DNA from: Flavobacterium turcicum
GTDB taxonomy: Bacteria > Bacteroidota > Bacteroidia > Flavobacteriales > Flavobacteriaceae
Direction: 5' to 3'
DNA length: 64,000 bases
Assembly: GCF_011365745.1 (NCBI RefSeq)
Contig: NZ_JAAOBY010000001.1
Span: 372,001 to 436,000 of the forward strand
The notes under the pieces are model-generated. The model searched no databases and was not told the origin of the DNA. It saw nothing but the letters and a program-made list of their open reading frames with translations. Of this stretch, positions 40,792 through 49,905 are shown piece after piece. Both the position numbers and the translations under genes were made by a program. How positions within the stretch are numbered: the first letter of the stretch is position 1; each line of letters opens with the position of its first letter.

Positions 40792-42816
40792 TTGAAACAG
40801 ACACTAAACAAAACTATTTTTTTGATAATGCTATTAAGCTCATGTGATCAAAAAAATCAAGAATTTCATTATACTACAAATTCCAGTGATAGTCTCAATT
40901 CTTATCTGTCTCTTGCAAACGATTTTGATTTAGCATATGAACAACGACAGAGATATATCAAGAAAGCTTTCAAGATTGTATCGACCCAAGAAAATGATTC
41001 CATATATCGCGTAAATCTTTTCAAAATTGCTAATCGTTATTATAATGTTGAAAATTGGAGAGCATATAAAAGCACTGTTGAATTAATTCTGGAAAAATCC
41101 GAATTAAAGAATGATGCTATTAGCATGGCAAAAGCAAATAATTATTTAGGAGATTACTTTGATTCTCAAGGGAAACCAGATAGTTCTTTTTTCTTTTACA
41201 ACAAAGCACAAAAAATGTATTTGCAATTAAATGATAATTATAATTTAGCAGTAACAATTATAAAAAAAGCTAATATCCAATTTTATCAAAGTGATTTTCT
41301 AGGTTCGGAGAAATCGACATCTAAAGCATTAAAGATTAAACAAAATAGGTATCATAGTGATGTAATGTACGACGCATACAATTTATTAGGGTTAATTTAT
41401 AATGAATTAGAAGACTATGATAATGCAATGGTCTATCATAATAAAGCACTTGCAAGTATAGATGGTGAGTTGATGTCATCATTTTATCAACCAGAAGCTA
41501 CTTCGTACAACAACATTGGATATTTATATTTGAAGAGAGAAAAATATAAACAGGCTAAAGATTATTTCCTAAAAGGTTTAAACCAAAAAAATATTTCAAG
41601 TGACAAGCCATATATTTACGCAATGTTATTAAACAATTTGGCCTATTCAAAATTCAAACTTAAAGAAAAAGCACAGCTACCTGATTTGTTTTTTCAATCC
41701 TTAAAAATTAGAGATAGCTTGAAACTAACTAGTGGAGTAATAGCTAGTAAAATTAATTTGTCAGAGTATTTTATTTCAAAAAAAGATACAACTTTGGCTA
41801 GTTTGTACGCCAAACAAGCATTGGTATTGTCGCAAAAAACTAATAATTATCGAAACATTCTAAACTCTTTGAAACATTTGTCTCTAATTGATCCTAAAAA
41901 TGCAATTCAATATGCCAATGAATATATTAAGGTAAGCGAACAACTTCAAAAATCAGAACGCAAAATGGGTAATAAATTTACCCGCATCGAATACGAAACT
42001 GACGAGATTAAAAGTGAAAACAATGAACTAGCGCAGCAAAATAGAAATTTAGTATATCTTTTTTCAGGACTTGGTATTTTAGGATTGTTAATTTTTAAAA
42101 TTAAATCTCAAAAAGCAAAAAACAGAGAGCTGTTATTTAAACAACAGCAACAAATAGCAAATGAGGAGATTTATAATTTAATGATTTCGCAACAAAATAC
42201 TATTGAAATTAGTAGAGTTGAGGAGAAAAAGAGAGTTGCGCGCGAATTGCATGATGGGGTACTGGGCAGAATGTTTGGCGTACGTATGAATCTGGATGGT
42301 TTGAATAAGCAGCAAGACGAATCAGCTATGTTGCAAAGAATCAATTATTTAGCTGAATTGAAAAATATTGAGCAGGACATCCGTGAAATTTCACATGATT
42401 TGAATAGGGAAAAATCAGAATTAATTAATAACTTCGTTGCAATAGTTAATAATTTATTTGAAGAACAGAAGAAAACCTATAAGTCAAAATTTATAGTAAA
42501 TATTGATGCTACTATTCGTTGGGAGTTGGTTAGTAATGCTGTAAAAATTAATTTGTACCGTATAATTCAAGAAATTTTGCAAAATACGAATAAATACGCC
42601 GAGGCTTTAAAGATTAATGTCGATCTGAAGAAAGAAGAAGATCATCTGATATTGAAAATATCAGATGACGGCAAGGGTTTCAATGTGAAAACAGCTAAGA
42701 AAGGAATAGGTTTGCAAAATATCTTGTTCCGAACTAACGAGTGTGAGGGTGTTGTCGATATTAAATCAGCAAAATTGCAAGGGACTACTGTTACGGTTAC
42801 TTTGCCAATTGCTTAA
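40792..42816 (+). CDS. TPR-sensor histidine kinase with lipoprotein signal, TTG start
   Basis: A 674-residue sensor kinase. The TTG start gives a lipoprotein-type signal IFLIMLLSSC (Cys18); the next Met would destroy it. About 380 residues of tetratricopeptide repeats follow (AYNLLGLIYNELEDYDNAMVYH, YNNIGYLYLKREKYKQAKDY), then one membrane span near 420-437. The cytoplasmic part has a HisKA_3 helix with His487 in RVARELHDGVLGRMFG and a HATPase domain (QEILQNTNKYAE, DDGKGFNV, KKGIGLQNI). The TPRs would therefore be in the periplasm and may bind a protein or peptide. A NarL-type regulator follows 17 nt downstream. Confidence 0.9.
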   Translation: MKQTLNKTIFLIMLLSSCDQKNQEFHYTTNSSDSLNSYLSLANDFDLAYEQRQRYIKKAFKIVSTQENDSIYRVNLFKIANRYYNVENWRAYKSTVELILEKSELKNDAISMAKANNYLGDYFDSQGKPDSSFFFYNKAQKMYLQLNDNYNLAVTIIKKANIQFYQSDFLGSEKSTSKALKIKQNRYHSDVMYDAYNLLGLIYNELEDYDNAMVYHNKALASIDGELMSSFYQPEATSYNNIGYLYLKREKYKQAKDYFLKGLNQKNISSDKPYIYAMLLNNLAYSKFKLKEKAQLPDLFFQSLKIRDSLKLTSGVIASKINLSEYFISKKDTTLASLYAKQALVLSQKTNNYRNILNSLKHLSLIDPKNAIQYANEYIKVSEQLQKSERKMGNKFTRIEYETDEIKSENNELAQQNRNLVYLFSGLGILGLLIFKIKSQKAKNRELLFKQQQQIANEEIYNLMISQQNTIEISRVEEKKRVARELHDGVLGRMFGVRMNLDGLNKQQDESAMLQRINYLAELKNIEQDIREISHDLNREKSELINNFVAIVNNLFEEQKKTYKSKFIVNIDATIRWELVSNAVKINLYRIIQEILQNTNKYAEALKINVDLKKEEDHLILKISDDGKGFNVKTAKKGIGLQNILFRTNECEGVVDIKSAKLQGTTVTVTLPIA

Positions 42817-42833
42817 ATACAATAAAAACAAGA

Positions 42834-43535
42834 ATGGGAAGCGAGATTGAATCGGTTGAAAAACAAAAGAAAATACAAAACATATTAATAGTTGATGATC
42901 ATCGTTTTATAATTGAAGGTTATAAAAATGCTATAACACGTTACAATCCAAACGAATACGATTTTTTAATTACTCAAGCTAAAGATTGTGAATCCGCATA
43001 CGAAATTATAACAAACCCAGACAGTCCTGTTTTTGATATTGCTTTTTTAGATATTAGTATGCCTGCATTTGAGGAAAAACAAATCTACTCAGGCGAGGAT
43101 GTGGCCAAATTAATCTTGGATACGATGCCAGATTGTAAAATAATTTTGTTGACCATGTACACGGAATTATTAAAAATAAAAACGATTATTAATACAATCA
43201 ATCCTGCTGGACTGGTTATCAAAAATGATTTGACATTTGATGAATTAATTTTTGCTTTTGATAAAATTATAAACAACAATAATTACTACAGTGAATCAGT
43301 TGTTAAAATGCTTAACTTAGCAGAGGTTGATGCTATTGAAATTGATCAATTTGACGAACAAATTTTATTTCATCTTTCAAAAGGCACAAGTATTACAAAC
43401 ATGGTGCAATATATTCCGATATCGGTGGGGGCTATTGAGCGTCGTATTGTAAACTTAAAAGAGCTTTTACGTGTTGAATACAACGACTACAGCGCCTTAG
43501 TCGTAGAAGCTAAAAACAAAGGATTATTATTTTAA
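42834..43535 (+). CDS. NarL/FixJ-like response regulator
   Basis: A 233-residue regulator. The receiver has ILIVDDHRF, phospho-acceptor Asp in IAFLDISMP and the conserved Lys in LVIKNDLTFDEL, so it should be phosphorylated normally. The C-terminal region (about 178-225) is a helix-turn-helix (ILFHLSKGTSITNMVQYIPISVGAIERRI) resembling LuxR-type DNA-binding domains, though less regular than usual. It is 17 nt after the TPR kinase, whose HisKA_3 type normally pairs with this class, so the two form a two-component system. The operon ends at a bidirectional hairpin. Confidence 0.87.
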   Translation: MGSEIESVEKQKKIQNILIVDDHRFIIEGYKNAITRYNPNEYDFLITQAKDCESAYEIITNPDSPVFDIAFLDISMPAFEEKQIYSGEDVAKLILDTMPDCKIILLTMYTELLKIKTIINTINPAGLVIKNDLTFDELIFAFDKIINNNNYYSESVVKMLNLAEVDAIEIDQFDEQILFHLSKGTSITNMVQYIPISVGAIERRIVNLKELLRVEYNDYSALVVEAKNKGLLF

Positions 43536-43540
43536 AATAA

Positions 43541-43570
43541 AAAAAACGACACTTTTGGTGTCGTTTTTTA
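43541..43570. terminator. Bidirectional terminator between the NarL-type gene and thiL
   Basis: Stem AAAACGACAC/GTGTCGTTTT with a loop of about 5 nt, A- and T-runs on both sides; it serves both convergent genes. Confidence 0.88.
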
Positions 43571-43580
43571 GTTTTGTCTA

Positions 43581-44624
43581 TTAACTAATAGCATCCCAAC
43601 CACGCGCTTTTAGTGGGATTTTAGTATTCGCTCTTGTAATTAAATGAATTCCTTCACTTTCTTGGGTCATGTGACCGATGATAGTAAAATTTGGATTGGC
43701 TTTTATTTTCTCAAAATCTTGAATCGAGATTGTAAATAGCAATTCGTAATCTTCACCTCCGTTAATGGCAACAGTGGTGCTATCAATATTAAACTCTTCG
43801 CAAACATTGATAAACTGCGGATCAATAGGTAATTTGTCTTCGTATAAATTACAACCTACTTTTGACTGTTTACAAATGTGCATAATCTCAGAGGAAAGTC
43901 CGTCTGAAATATCAATCATAGCCGTAGGTTTTACTTCAAGTGCATGCAGTAATGTACGAACATCTTTGCGTGCTTCAGGCTTTAATTGACGTTCAATAAG
44001 ATAAGTATAAGCGTCTAAATCAGGTTGTGAATTTGGGTTCACTTGAAAAACTTGTTTCTCACGTTCCAAAACTTGTAATCCCATGTAGGCAGCACCGATA
44101 TCTCCAGTAACTACCAGCAAATCGGTTTCTTTGGCCCCATTACGATATACAATTTCATCTTCGTTTGCTTCTCCGATGGCAGTAATGCTAATTATTAATC
44201 CTTTTTGAGATGATGTGGTGTCACCGCCAATTACATCAATATTGTATTCAGCTGCGGCATGTGTAATACCAGCAAACAACTCTTCTAAAGCTTCTAGTGG
44301 AAATCGGTTAGAAACGGCAACCGAAACAGTGATTTGTGTTGCCTTGGCATTCATAGCGCAAATATCCGAAACATTGACTACAACAGCTTTATATCCCAAA
44401 TGTTTTAAGGGCATGTAAGCCAAATCAAAATGTACGCCTTCAATCAATAAATCGGTTGAAACAACAATTTTTTTGTCCTTGAAGTCTAAAACAGCTGCAT
44501 CATCTCCAATCCCTTTTAAGGTAGATGATTGGTTGATTGCAAAATTTTTAGTCAAATGATCAATTAGTCCAAATTCTCCTAATTGAGCTATACTTGTACG
44601 TTGTGGATTTTTATCTTCTATCAT
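43581..44624 (-). CDS. thiL: Thiamine-monophosphate kinase
   Basis: Phosphorylates thiamine monophosphate to thiamine pyrophosphate. The protein has 347 residues from MIEDKNPQRTSIAQ; a longer frame of 16 residues would run through the promoter and is rejected. Family marks are GIGDDAAVLDFKDKKIVVSTDLLIEGVHF and the following KAVVVNVSDICAMNAKA (metal and ATP binding), and GGEDYELLFTIS toward the end. The -7 box sits so close to the ATG that the mRNA may be leaderless. No thiamine riboswitch is seen, as the leader is too short. Confidence 0.95.
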   Translation of the reverse strand: MIEDKNPQRTSIAQLGEFGLIDHLTKNFAINQSSTLKGIGDDAAVLDFKDKKIVVSTDLLIEGVHFDLAYMPLKHLGYKAVVVNVSDICAMNAKATQITVSVAVSNRFPLEALEELFAGITHAAAEYNIDVIGGDTTSSQKGLIISITAIGEANEDEIVYRNGAKETDLLVVTGDIGAAYMGLQVLEREKQVFQVNPNSQPDLDAYTYLIERQLKPEARKDVRTLLHALEVKPTAMIDISDGLSSEIMHICKQSKVGCNLYEDKLPIDPQFINVCEEFNIDSTTVAINGGEDYELLFTISIQDFEKIKANPNFTIIGHMTQESEGIHLITRANTKIPLKARGWDAIS

Positions 44625-44628
44625 TTTG

Positions 44629-44636
44629 CAAAGGTA
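44629..44636 (-). promoter_or_regulatory. -7 promoter box for thiL, implying a leaderless mRNA
   Basis: On the minus strand TACCTTTG is followed by CAAA and then the ATG at 44624. With the usual 4-7 nt spacing, transcription would start at or next to the A of the ATG. Confidence 0.55.
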
Positions 44637-44647
44637 CAAAGTTTTCT

Positions 44648-45025
44648 TGCCACAGATTACACAGATTACCACAGATTTTTTCGCATCTTAAGGATTGTAA
44701 AACATCTTTCATGAAAACTCGTAACTCTTACTATACATCCATATTTAGATAATTTACCACAGATTACACAGATTACCACAGATTTTTTCGTTACTTGATG
44801 ATTGTAAAACATCTTACATGAAAACAATCGCAACTCTTACTATACATCCATCTTTAGATAATTTGCCACAGATTACACAGATTTTTTCGTTACTTGATGA
44901 TTGTAAAACATCTTACATGAAAACAATCGTAACTCTTACTATTCATCCATCTTTATATAATTTGCCACAGATTAGACAGATTACCACAGATTTTTTCGCA
45001 TCTTTATGATTGTAAAATATCTTTC
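44648..45025 (+). repeat. Tandem array that copies the start of the downstream kinase gene
   Basis: Three full units, 44711-44817 (107 bp), 44818-44916 (99 bp) and 44917-45025 (109 bp), plus a partial unit from 44648. Each begins with ATGAAAAC and codes for M-K-T-(I)-x-x-L-T-I-x-P-S-L in units 2 and 3, like the true gene start at 45026. Each then carries CCACAGATTACACAGATT-type sequence, TTTTTTCG, and GATTGTAAAA(C/T)ATCTT(T/A)C just before the next ATG. Unit 2 lacks a 10-bp attaccacag segment. One open frame (44818-45009) arises purely from units 2-3 and is not called as a gene. Confidence 0.88.
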
Positions 45026-45943
45026 ATGAAAACAATCACAACGCTAACCATAAATCCTTCCTTAGATAAATCAACTCATTTTACGGGACTTATCGCTGAG
45101 CAAAAAATTAGATGTGGAAAACCGCGTTATGATGCTGGTGGTGGCGGTATAAATGTATCTAAAGCCATTGCAAAATTAGGAGGTACGTCCAAATGTATTT
45201 TTACTTCTGGTGGTTCTTCTGGCGAATTGCTCGAAGAATTAATTAAAAAAGAAGGTTTGCAATCTGAAATGATAAGAACTAAAAGTTGGACAAGAGAAAA
45301 TTTTATTGCTTTTGATTCTGAAACACAATCGCAGTACCGTTTTGGTTTTCCAGGAAATGAGTTGTCTCTAGCTGAACAAGATGAAATTTTGCATAAAGTA
45401 AAAGATTTAAAAACAGATTATCTTGTCATCAGCGGAAGCTTAAATGAAGGATTAGCAACTGATTTTTACAAACAAATAGCCCAAATAGCCCAAGCTTCTA
45501 ACATCAAGGTTATTGTTGATACATCTGGTGAACCGCTGAAAAAAGTCTTAGAAACAGGAGTTTATCTAATTAAACCCAACATTGGCGAATTAGCAAAATT
45601 AATTGGTACCGAACGATTAGAATTACCAGAGGTTGAAAAAGCGGCCAAAAAATTAATTGAAAATAAAAGTGCAGAAATTATAGTAGTTTCACTGGGAGCT
45701 GATGGAGCCATTTTAGTCACTCAAGACGAAACTCATTTTGTTAAAGCGCCAAAAGTAGAAAAGAAAAGTACCGTAGGAGCTGGCGACAGTATGGTGGGTG
45801 GTATGGTGTGGGCATTGTCTCAAAACAAAACTTTAAAAGAAGTGATACAAATTGGAGTTGCTTGTGGTTCTGCAGCAACTATGAACGAAGGAACTCAACT
45901 TTTTAAAGTAGAAGATGTTATGCGATTGTTAAATGAAATCTAA
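45026..45943 (+). CDS. 1-phosphofructokinase-type hexose kinase
   Basis: A PfkB-fold kinase of 305 residues, of the FruK/LacC/PfkB-2 branch. DAGGGGINVSKAIAKLGG is the substrate-binding Gly block, and the catalytic VGAGDSMVGGMVWAL near residues 250-264 holds the base Asp. The substrate could be fructose-1-phosphate, fructose-6-phosphate or tagatose-6-phosphate; sequence does not decide, though the minor PfkB-type 6-phosphofructokinase is likely in Bacteroidota. Its upstream region is the tandem array of start-codon copies, so translation of decoy frames may affect it. Ends at a bidirectional terminator. Confidence 0.88.
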   Translation: MKTITTLTINPSLDKSTHFTGLIAEQKIRCGKPRYDAGGGGINVSKAIAKLGGTSKCIFTSGGSSGELLEELIKKEGLQSEMIRTKSWTRENFIAFDSETQSQYRFGFPGNELSLAEQDEILHKVKDLKTDYLVISGSLNEGLATDFYKQIAQIAQASNIKVIVDTSGEPLKKVLETGVYLIKPNIGELAKLIGTERLELPEVEKAAKKLIENKSAEIIVVSLGADGAILVTQDETHFVKAPKVEKKSTVGAGDSMVGGMVWALSQNKTLKEVIQIGVACGSAATMNEGTQLFKVEDVMRLLNEI

Positions 45944-45944
45944 T

Positions 45945-45978
45945 AAAAAACCTGACAATTTCCATCGTCAGGTTTTCT
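45945..45978. terminator. Bidirectional terminator between the hexose kinase gene and lepA
   Basis: Stem AAAACCTGAC/GTCAGGTTTT with a 10-nt loop between convergent genes. Confidence 0.85.
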
Positions 45979-46015
45979 CTATATTCTTTGTTCTATATTC
46001 TTTTTTCTAAAAAAA

Positions 46016-47812
46016 TTAGTCATTCAGTTTAAGAACCGCCATAAACGCTTCTTGTGGAATTTCAACGTTTCCTACTTGGCGCATACGTTTTTTACCTTTT
46101 TTCTGTTTTTCTAATAATTTACGTTTACGTGAAATATCTCCACCGTAACATTTTGCGGTAACGTCTTTACGCAATGCTTTGATGGTTTCACGAGCGATAA
46201 TTTTAGCACCAATTGAGGCTTGTATTGGGATTTCAAATTGTTGTCTTGGAATTAATTCTCGCAATTTTTCACACATTTTTTTACCAATGGTATAGGCGTT
46301 ATCTGCGTGAATCAAGGCTGAAAGCGCATCTAATTGATTTGCATTGAGCAAAATATCCATTTTTACAAGTTTAGATTCTCTCAATCCTATCGGAGAATAA
46401 TCAAATGATGCATATCCTTTGGAAACCGTTTTTAGCCTATCATAAAAATCAAATACGATTTCAGCCAGTGGCATGTCAAAATTCAATTCCACACGCTCCG
46501 TTGTCAAATAGGTTTGATTGGTAATTTGCCCGCGCTTTTCAATACACAAACTCATTACGTTCCCCACAAAGTCAGCTTTGGTAATGATAGTAGCTTTGAT
46601 AAATGGCTCTTCAACACGGTCTAATTTTGTAGCCTCCGGTAAATCACTTGGGTTGTTTACAATGATTGCTGTATCAGGTTCTTTTTTGGTATATGCCAAG
46701 TACGAAACGTTAGGAACCGTGGTGATTACAGTCATGTTAAATTCACGTTCTAAACGTTCCTGAATAATTTCCATGTGTAACATTCCTAAGAATCCGCAAC
46801 GGAAACCAAAACCTAAAGCTGCAGAACTCTCGGCTGAAAATACAAGCGAAGCATCGTTCAGTTGTAGTTTTTCCATCGAGGCACGCAAATCTTCATAATC
46901 CTCTGTATCAACAGGATAAATACCAGCAAAAACCATTGGTTTTACATCCTCAAAACCCGTGATCATATTTGTTGTTGGTGTTTTTGCATCCGTAAGTGTA
47001 TCACCTACTTTTACTTCTTTCGCCTCTTTAATTCCAGAAATTAAGTATCCAACATCACCTGCTGAAATCACTTGTTTTGGCACTTGATTGAGTTTCAAAG
47101 TACCTATTTCATCAGCAAAATATTCATTGCCAGTAGCCATGAATTTAATTTTTTGTCCTTTCTTAATTTCGCCATTTACCACTCTAAAAATAACCTCAAT
47201 ACCTCTAAACGGGTTGTAATGAGAGTCAAAAATCAAAGCTTGCAAAGGCTCGTCAACATTTCCTTTTGGAGCAGGTATTTTTTCAATAATTGCTGCTAAT
47301 ATATTTTCGACACCAAAACCAGTTTTTCCAGAGGCGTGAATAATGTCCTCTAGGTTGCAACCCAATAAGTCAATAATATCATCGCTCACCTCTTCAGGAT
47401 TGGCGCTAGGTAAATCTACTTTGTTCAAAACCGGAATAATTTCCAAGTCGTTCTCTAAAGCCAGATATAAATTTGAAATAGTTTGTGCCTGAATACTTTG
47501 TGCTGCATCCACAATCAAAAGTGCCCCTTCGCAAGCAGCAATAGATCGAGAAACTTCATACGAAAAATCAACGTGTCCCGGAGTGTCAATCAAGTTCAAG
47601 ATGTATTCTTCACCCTTGTACGTGTACTCCATCTGAATCGCGTGACTTTTAATAGTAATACCACGTTCACGCTCCAAGTCCATATTGTCAAGTAATTGCG
47701 CCTTTTCTTCACGAGCAGTTACAGTTTGTGTAGCACCTAGTAAACGGTCTGCAAGCGTACTTTTCCCGTGATCAATATGTGCAATAATGCAAAAATTTCT
47801 TATATGTTTCAT
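46016..47812 (-). CDS. lepA: Elongation factor 4 (back-translocase)
   Basis: A ribosome-associated GTPase of 598 residues. The G1 motif [17 protein letters not shown]3 [15 protein letters not shown] and G4 NKVDLPSA are clear. EF-Tu-like domain 2, EF-G-like domains 3 and 5, and the LepA-specific C-terminal domain ([19 protein letters not shown], ending [20 protein letters not shown]) follow. It is a single minus-strand gene with a dispersed element just upstream. Confidence 0.97.
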   Translation of the reverse strand: MKHIRNFCIIAHIDHGKSTLADRLLGATQTVTAREEKAQLLDNMDLERERGITIKSHAIQMEYTYKGEEYILNLIDTPGHVDFSYEVSRSIAACEGALLIVDAAQSIQAQTISNLYLALENDLEIIPVLNKVDLPSANPEEVSDDIIDLLGCNLEDIIHASGKTGFGVENILAAIIEKIPAPKGNVDEPLQALIFDSHYNPFRGIEVIFRVVNGEIKKGQKIKFMATGNEYFADEIGTLKLNQVPKQVISAGDVGYLISGIKEAKEVKVGDTLTDAKTPTTNMITGFEDVKPMVFAGIYPVDTEDYEDLRASMEKLQLNDASLVFSAESSAALGFGFRCGFLGMLHMEIIQERLEREFNMTVITTVPNVSYLAYTKKEPDTAIIVNNPSDLPEATKLDRVEEPFIKATIITKADFVGNVMSLCIEKRGQITNQTYLTTERVELNFDMPLAEIVFDFYDRLKTVSKGYASFDYSPIGLRESKLVKMDILLNANQLDALSALIHADNAYTIGKKMCEKLRELIPRQQFEIPIQASIGAKIIARETIKALRKDVTAKCYGGDISRKRKLLEKQKKGKKRMRQVGNVEIPQEAFMAVLKLND

Positions 47813-47850
47813 TTTCAGTAAATATCAATAAATTTGCTTGTCAGCTTGTG

Positions 47851-47942
47851 GGCGTGCCGGCAGAAAAAGCCGTCGGGCTATGCGCTCTATCTTTTGTTCC
47901 GTTAGCACTTCACAAAAGGATGCCGCTGCTATCCCTCACGCA
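47851..47942 (+). repeat. Dispersed intergenic element, copy 4
   Basis: From GGGCGTGCCGGC through GTCGGGCTATGCGCTCTATCTTTTG to CAAAAGGATGCCGCTGCTATCCCTCACGC. A stem is formed by ATCTTTTG/CAAAAGGAT. The CTATCTTTTG...AAAAGGATGCCGCT core matches copy 3 and the ends are variant. It sits in the interval 47813-48136 between the divergent lepA and PNPOx-type genes. Confidence 0.8.
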
Positions 47943-48073
47943 AAACCCCACTAAGAGTCAATTAATTTGCAAATATAGGCTAAAAGTTTTTTATGTGAGA
48001 TTCAACAATGCCTAATGTTACTGCAATTGAAATTTAATTTTTTAGCAATTCTCATTTGGGGTCTTTCTTATTG

Positions 48074-48081
48074 TATTTTTG
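48074..48081 (+). promoter_or_regulatory. -7 promoter box for the PNPOx-family gene
   Basis: TATTTTTG matches TAnnTTTG. The resulting leader is about 50 nt, which supports the ATG at 48137 over the frame's first codon, which lies upstream of the promoter. Confidence 0.45.
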
Positions 48082-48136
48082 CTCGTATTTACAAAAGCAT
48101 CTTGCAGTTACATTTGAACTTTTATACCAACTATTT

Positions 48137-48775
48137 ATGCCTACTTCACCACAAGATTCTATTACCATAAACGACACTCCCTACAATTTACAAGAGCTAG
48201 AAACACTAGCTTGGAAAAAATTAGTCAACGGTTCAGTTAAGAAAAAAAATGGTTTCCGAACCATGTGCGTTGGCACCATAAATGAAAACAACACCGCCGC
48301 ATTACGAATTGTAGTAAATAGAAAAGTTGATGAGGTAAACAAAACCGTATATTTCCACACAGACAATCGCTCCCGAAAATGTTATGATTTACAAAAAGAC
48401 AATCGCATTTCACTCTTGTTTTACGATGCGCGCCAACGGGTTCAAATTGTTGTGAAAGCGCATGCCGCTTTACACACTAACGATGCCTTATCAAATGATC
48501 GTTGGAAGGCAACCAGTCCGCAAGCTCGTCTAGGTTATATGACACTCGAACCACCCAACACAAAATCAAATCATCCAACCTTGGGATACGAAGAACGTTT
48601 TTCGACCCTAAAGCCCACAGATATTGAAAGTGATTTGTTTCAAGAAAATTTCACGGTTGTTGCTTGTGCAGTCTATGAACTTGAATTTTTATACCTCGAC
48701 TTTACTGGCAACAGAAAAGCTAATTTCTTTTATGAAAACAGTGTTTTGCAAGATAGTTTTTGGGCAGTTCCGTAA
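48137..48775 (+). CDS. Pyridoxamine 5'-phosphate oxidase family flavoprotein
   Basis: A split-barrel FMN-binding protein of 212 residues from MPTSPQDSITIND. It keeps the PNPOx-like core (TAALRIVVNRKVDEVNKTVYFHT, SRKCYDLQKDNRISLLFYDARQRVQIVVKA), but the C-terminal PLP-site residues of true PdxH are not obvious. It is better called a family member, perhaps an FMN-dependent reductase of unknown substrate. The 27 codons before the chosen ATG lie over the promoter. Its stop is 12 nt from the convergent serine hydrolase gene. Confidence 0.83.
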   Translation: MPTSPQDSITINDTPYNLQELETLAWKKLVNGSVKKKNGFRTMCVGTINENNTAALRIVVNRKVDEVNKTVYFHTDNRSRKCYDLQKDNRISLLFYDARQRVQIVVKAHAALHTNDALSNDRWKATSPQARLGYMTLEPPNTKSNHPTLGYEERFSTLKPTDIESDLFQENFTVVACAVYELEFLYLDFTGNRKANFFYENSVLQDSFWAVP

Positions 48776-48787
48776 CCTCCAAAGATT

Positions 48788-49867
48788 TTATTTTTTCAAA
48801 TTGGTAATTGTACTTTTTTTGCCTTTGCAAACTAAATACAATTGTTCCGACAATTCATAAAGATTTGTCGCATTGGTATTGCTAAAAACGATAATGCTTT
48901 TGTTGTTATCGAGCGTATGAATCCAATTGGTATTGGAACCCAAAATTCCGCCTGGACGATATACAAATTTAGTATCGAAAACACCATATCCATCGGCAAA
49001 CCAAAATCCAAAGGCAACGTTGTCAAGATCTCTGTTTGGCGCAATCATTAGTTCGGTAGTATTTTTTGAAAGTAACTTATAGTTGAAAATGGCAGTGTCA
49101 AATTTCAATAAATCTTCTACACTGGAATACATTGCACCCGACCCAAAAAAGTTTTCGATATAGTAAGGTTCGTCATTTTTGAATTCAGTTGTTTTTTCAT
49201 CAATGGTATATGAATCTACCAATCCCGAAATGATGTCCGTTGATTTTAACATATTGGTGTTTTGCATTTGTAACGGTTTTAAAATTCTTTCTTCCAAATT
49301 TTTTTCAAATGATTTTCCGGTAATGTTTTCGATAATTTTATGTAAAATCATATAGTCACCATTATTATATGCGCTTTTCTTTCCGGGAATTGTATCTAGT
49401 TTATTGCTACAATAAGTGTCAATATAGTCATCAATAGATAGCGGCAATTGGTAGGTTTTCAAATCAAGTTTATCGGCAAGATTAGGAATTCCGGAACTGT
49501 AAGTCAGTAAATTTTCAATGGTAACTTTGTCTTTTGCTTCGCCTTTGTACTTTGGAAAATACTTTCCAAAAGTTGCTTTTAAATCAAGCTTTCGTTCTTG
49601 GTATAGTTGCAAAATTAAAACAGCAGTAAAAGTTTTGGTTATCGATAAAATTTTGAATTTAGAATCAGCTTTTATCACGTTACCCGATTGTCTATTAGCA
49701 ATTCCTATTTCTTTCAAAAAGTCGATTTTGCCGTTAGAAGCTACTAGAACAGTTCCGTTAAAGTTTTTTTGCGAGTGATAATACTTTACAATCTCATCAA
49801 ATTGTTTTGTTTGTGCAAAACTGATTTGGCACATTGTAAATAGTACAAGGATTGCAATATTTTTCAT
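48788..49867 (-). CDS. Exported beta-lactamase-fold serine hydrolase
   Basis: A 359-residue serine hydrolase of the class C/AmpH-EstB type with a signal peptide (IAILVLFTMCQISFAQ). The catalytic SxxK is SITK near residues 74-77 (KILSITKTFTAVLILQLY) and the YxN-type motif is KSAYNNGDYM. In this fold these act as peptidases, esterases or penicillin-recognising enzymes; beta-lactam hydrolysis is not implied. It is the last gene of a minus-strand set with a CBM-like lipoprotein, DoxX and a head-GIN protein. Confidence 0.88.
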   Translation of the reverse strand: MKNIAILVLFTMCQISFAQTKQFDEIVKYYHSQKNFNGTVLVASNGKIDFLKEIGIANRQSGNVIKADSKFKILSITKTFTAVLILQLYQERKLDLKATFGKYFPKYKGEAKDKVTIENLLTYSSGIPNLADKLDLKTYQLPLSIDDYIDTYCSNKLDTIPGKKSAYNNGDYMILHKIIENITGKSFEKNLEERILKPLQMQNTNMLKSTDIISGLVDSYTIDEKTTEFKNDEPYYIENFFGSGAMYSSVEDLLKFDTAIFNYKLLSKNTTELMIAPNRDLDNVAFGFWFADGYGVFDTKFVYRPGGILGSNTNWIHTLDNNKSIIVFSNTNATNLYELSEQLYLVCKGKKSTITNLKK

Positions 49868-49905
49868 AATTCAACTTTAAATTGTTTCTCTAAGATATTG
49901 ATTAT

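Noticed and set aside
43581-44672. Longer thiL from 44672
   Set aside because: The added 16 codons run across the -7 box; MIEDKNPQ is the better start.
44818-45009. Open frame of 63 codons between thiL and the hexose kinase
   Set aside because: It is made entirely of tandem units 2 and 3, each a copy of the kinase gene start; it has no independent protein character.
44648-45025. Possible CRISPR array
   Set aside because: Units are 99-109 bp and alike throughout, with no short palindromic repeat alternating with unique spacers and no cas genes.
44625-45025. Thiamine (TPP) riboswitch near thiL
   Set aside because: No conserved TPP-aptamer core is seen and the thiL leader appears to be a few bases at most.
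48056-48136. N-terminal extension of the PNPOx-family gene
   Set aside because: It begins upstream of the promoter box at 48074-48081, so it cannot be transcribed from it.
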